Shown: in pieces, positions 63,376-64,000 of the stretch | Numbering within the stretch: the first letter of the stretch is position 1 | Layout of the letters: the number at the start of each line of letters is the position of its first letter | Assembly (NCBI GenBank): GCA_964414785.1 | Contig: CAYPXZ010000018.1 | Coordinates: 1-64,000, forward strand | Source: Palsa-1447 sp964414785 | GTDB lineage: Bacteria; Verrucomicrobiota; Verrucomicrobiia; Opitutales; Opitutaceae | DNA: 64,000 bases | Direction of reading: 5' to 3' | Program-made: the position numbers and the translations under genes | The notes under the pieces: generated by a model | What the model was told of the DNA's origin: nothing | Database searches by the model: none | Seen by the model: only the letters and a program-made list of their open reading frames with translations

Positions 63376-63699
63376 ATGACCACCACAAAGCGACAGGCCC
63401 TCTTCGAGCGTTTTCTCACCGCGCTGGCAAAACGGCGCTCCGAGCGCCTCGGCCTGCACTATGTCGGTACCCTTCGCAGGCTTCCCCCTCCCCCGCTCCC
63501 CGGCCAGGGTCCCGAGACCACGCTGTACTACGTGAACGCCTCGGAGGGCGAGCGGTCCGGGCCGCGGCTCTTTGAACTCGGTGCGCAGGCGGACGCAGCC
63601 CTAAGGAGGGCGGAGAAATGGGTCGAGACGGGCGAAGGAGCCGCCCCGTCGGTGCCGGAGGCAAAGCCGAGGGGCCGCCCGTTAAAGCGTAAAGTTTGA
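63376..63699 (+). CDS. Small protein with C-terminal AT-hook-like motif
   Basis: A 107-aa protein of unknown family. The C-terminus (KPRGRPLKRKV) contains the R-G-R-P core of the AT-hook minor-groove DNA-binding motif. The N-terminal half (RQALFERFLTALAKRRSERL) is basic and helical, and a compact Tyr-rich middle (HYVGTLRRLPPPPLPG, ETTLYYVNASEGE) follows. DNA binding is inferred from the motif. It is divergent from the 209-aa gene and 39 bp before the partial gene at the window end. Confidence 0.65.
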   Translation: MTTTKRQALFERFLTALAKRRSERLGLHYVGTLRRLPPPPLPGQGPETTLYYVNASEGERSGPRLFELGAQADAALRRAEKWVETGEGAAPSVPEAKPRGRPLKRKV

Positions 63700-63738
63700 C
63701 TTGTCTAATGCTGGCGGGCGTGGTCTTTTCCGCGCCCG

Positions 63739-64000
63739 ATGAGCGAGCGAGGCCCCGACGAACCCGAGGTTCCCCGCAGGGCCGCTAACGCGGGCCCCCG
63801 CGGAGCGCATGTGCTTTCGTCTCCGTTCTCGCCCCCCGCGCGCTGGGTCGCCGAGCATCAGGTGAAGGTCCTCTGCATGGTCGTGGCGACCGTGTCGCCG
63901 CTCCTCTCGCTCGCCATCCTGGAACGGGGGACCGCGAACCTTAGGGACGGCGTCTGGGCGTACTCGGTCGACGGCGCGGGGACGATTCACTATGGCCCCG
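63739..64000 (+). CDS. Membrane-anchored protein (partial, 3' end outside window)
   Basis: The open frame from ATG 63739 runs to the window edge without a stop (87 residues seen). A charged, Pro-rich N-terminus precedes one transmembrane segment (about 42-61, VKVLCMVVATVSPLLSLAIL), then LRDGVWAYSVDGAGTIHYGP begins the extracytoplasmic part. One N-terminal helix plus a large outer domain is the VirB8/TrbF topology, but this is not enough to assign that family. A weak -10-like TCTAAT (63704-63709) lies upstream. Confidence 0.55.
   Translation, partial: MSERGPDEPEVPRRAANAGPRGAHVLSSPFSPPARWVAEHQVKVLCMVVATVSPLLSLAILERGTANLRDGVWAYSVDGAGTIHYGP

Overview
The window is about 64 kb of very GC-rich (around 70% by eye), gene-dense bacterial chromosome. 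It reads as a Gram-negative from the Verrucomicrobiota, probably the Opitutales side. This is inferred from gene content, not from a marker-gene comparison. The support is LPS and outer-membrane genes (waaA, an LptF/G permease, a predicted beta-barrel), twin Tat-exported Gfo/Idh/MocA oxidoreductases, a TonB-domain protein, pyrR heading the pyrimidine genes, and rpsP-trmD-rplS without rimM. I found no tRNA, rRNA, CRISPR array, insertion sequence or phage gene.

Layout. 1-1.4 kb: rplS (cut by the window edge), trmD and rpsP on the minus strand behind a good sigma70-type promoter. 1.4-4.9 kb: TonB-domain protein, ychF, and a cupredoxin/outer-membrane pair. 4.9-9.0 kb: pxpB-pxpC-pxpA (5-oxoprolinase) directly behind recN. 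9-14.5 kb: manC, a quinone-oxidoreductase-like dehydrogenase, a nitroreductase, murJ, an anchored unknown and an FmdB zinc ribbon. 14.5-16 kb: a polyprenyl synthase and a secreted unknown. 16-20.6 kb: the glycolytic genes gap-pgk-tpiA, then waaA. 20.7-25 kb: an M16 peptidase and a FabF-type ketosynthase, converging on a perfect 26-bp palindrome.

25-38 kb is one long plus-strand run: HIT, PhoH, 7TM-HD, YbeY, DUF502, a RecO-like protein and a nuclease-helicase, followed by pyrR-pyrB-pyrC, a CPBP protease, thiL and tsaE. Many neighbours overlap by 4 bp (ATGA/GTGA), which indicates translational coupling. 38-40 kb holds a large unrecognised protein with R/G-rich and P/A/E-rich ends, and a 310-bp gene-free stretch containing a strong hairpin. 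40-46.4 kb holds transporters (MFS, POT), a GT-C/TPR membrane protein, a 2OG-Fe(II) oxygenase and a GNAT acetyltransferase. 46.4-51 kb holds the two Tat oxidoreductases, an SDR and the LptF/G permease. 51.1-55.7 kb is a complete branched-chain amino-acid ABC transporter, livJHMGF. 55.7-61.6 kb holds a VOC protein, htpG and a tricorn-like protease.

The last 2.4 kb (61.6 kb to the end) is the least conventional part. It holds a stand-alone ClpB-D2-like AAA+ ATPase that lacks the pore-loop aromatic, an unknown 209-aa protein, an AT-rich divergent control region, a small AT-hook protein, and the start of a membrane-anchored protein that leaves the window. This may be the edge of an accessory system. 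The other two features I would follow first are the Cas4/RecB-type nuclease fused to an Fe-S XPD/DinG helicase at 30.7-33.0 kb, and the RBS-sequestering hairpin at 14.53 kb.
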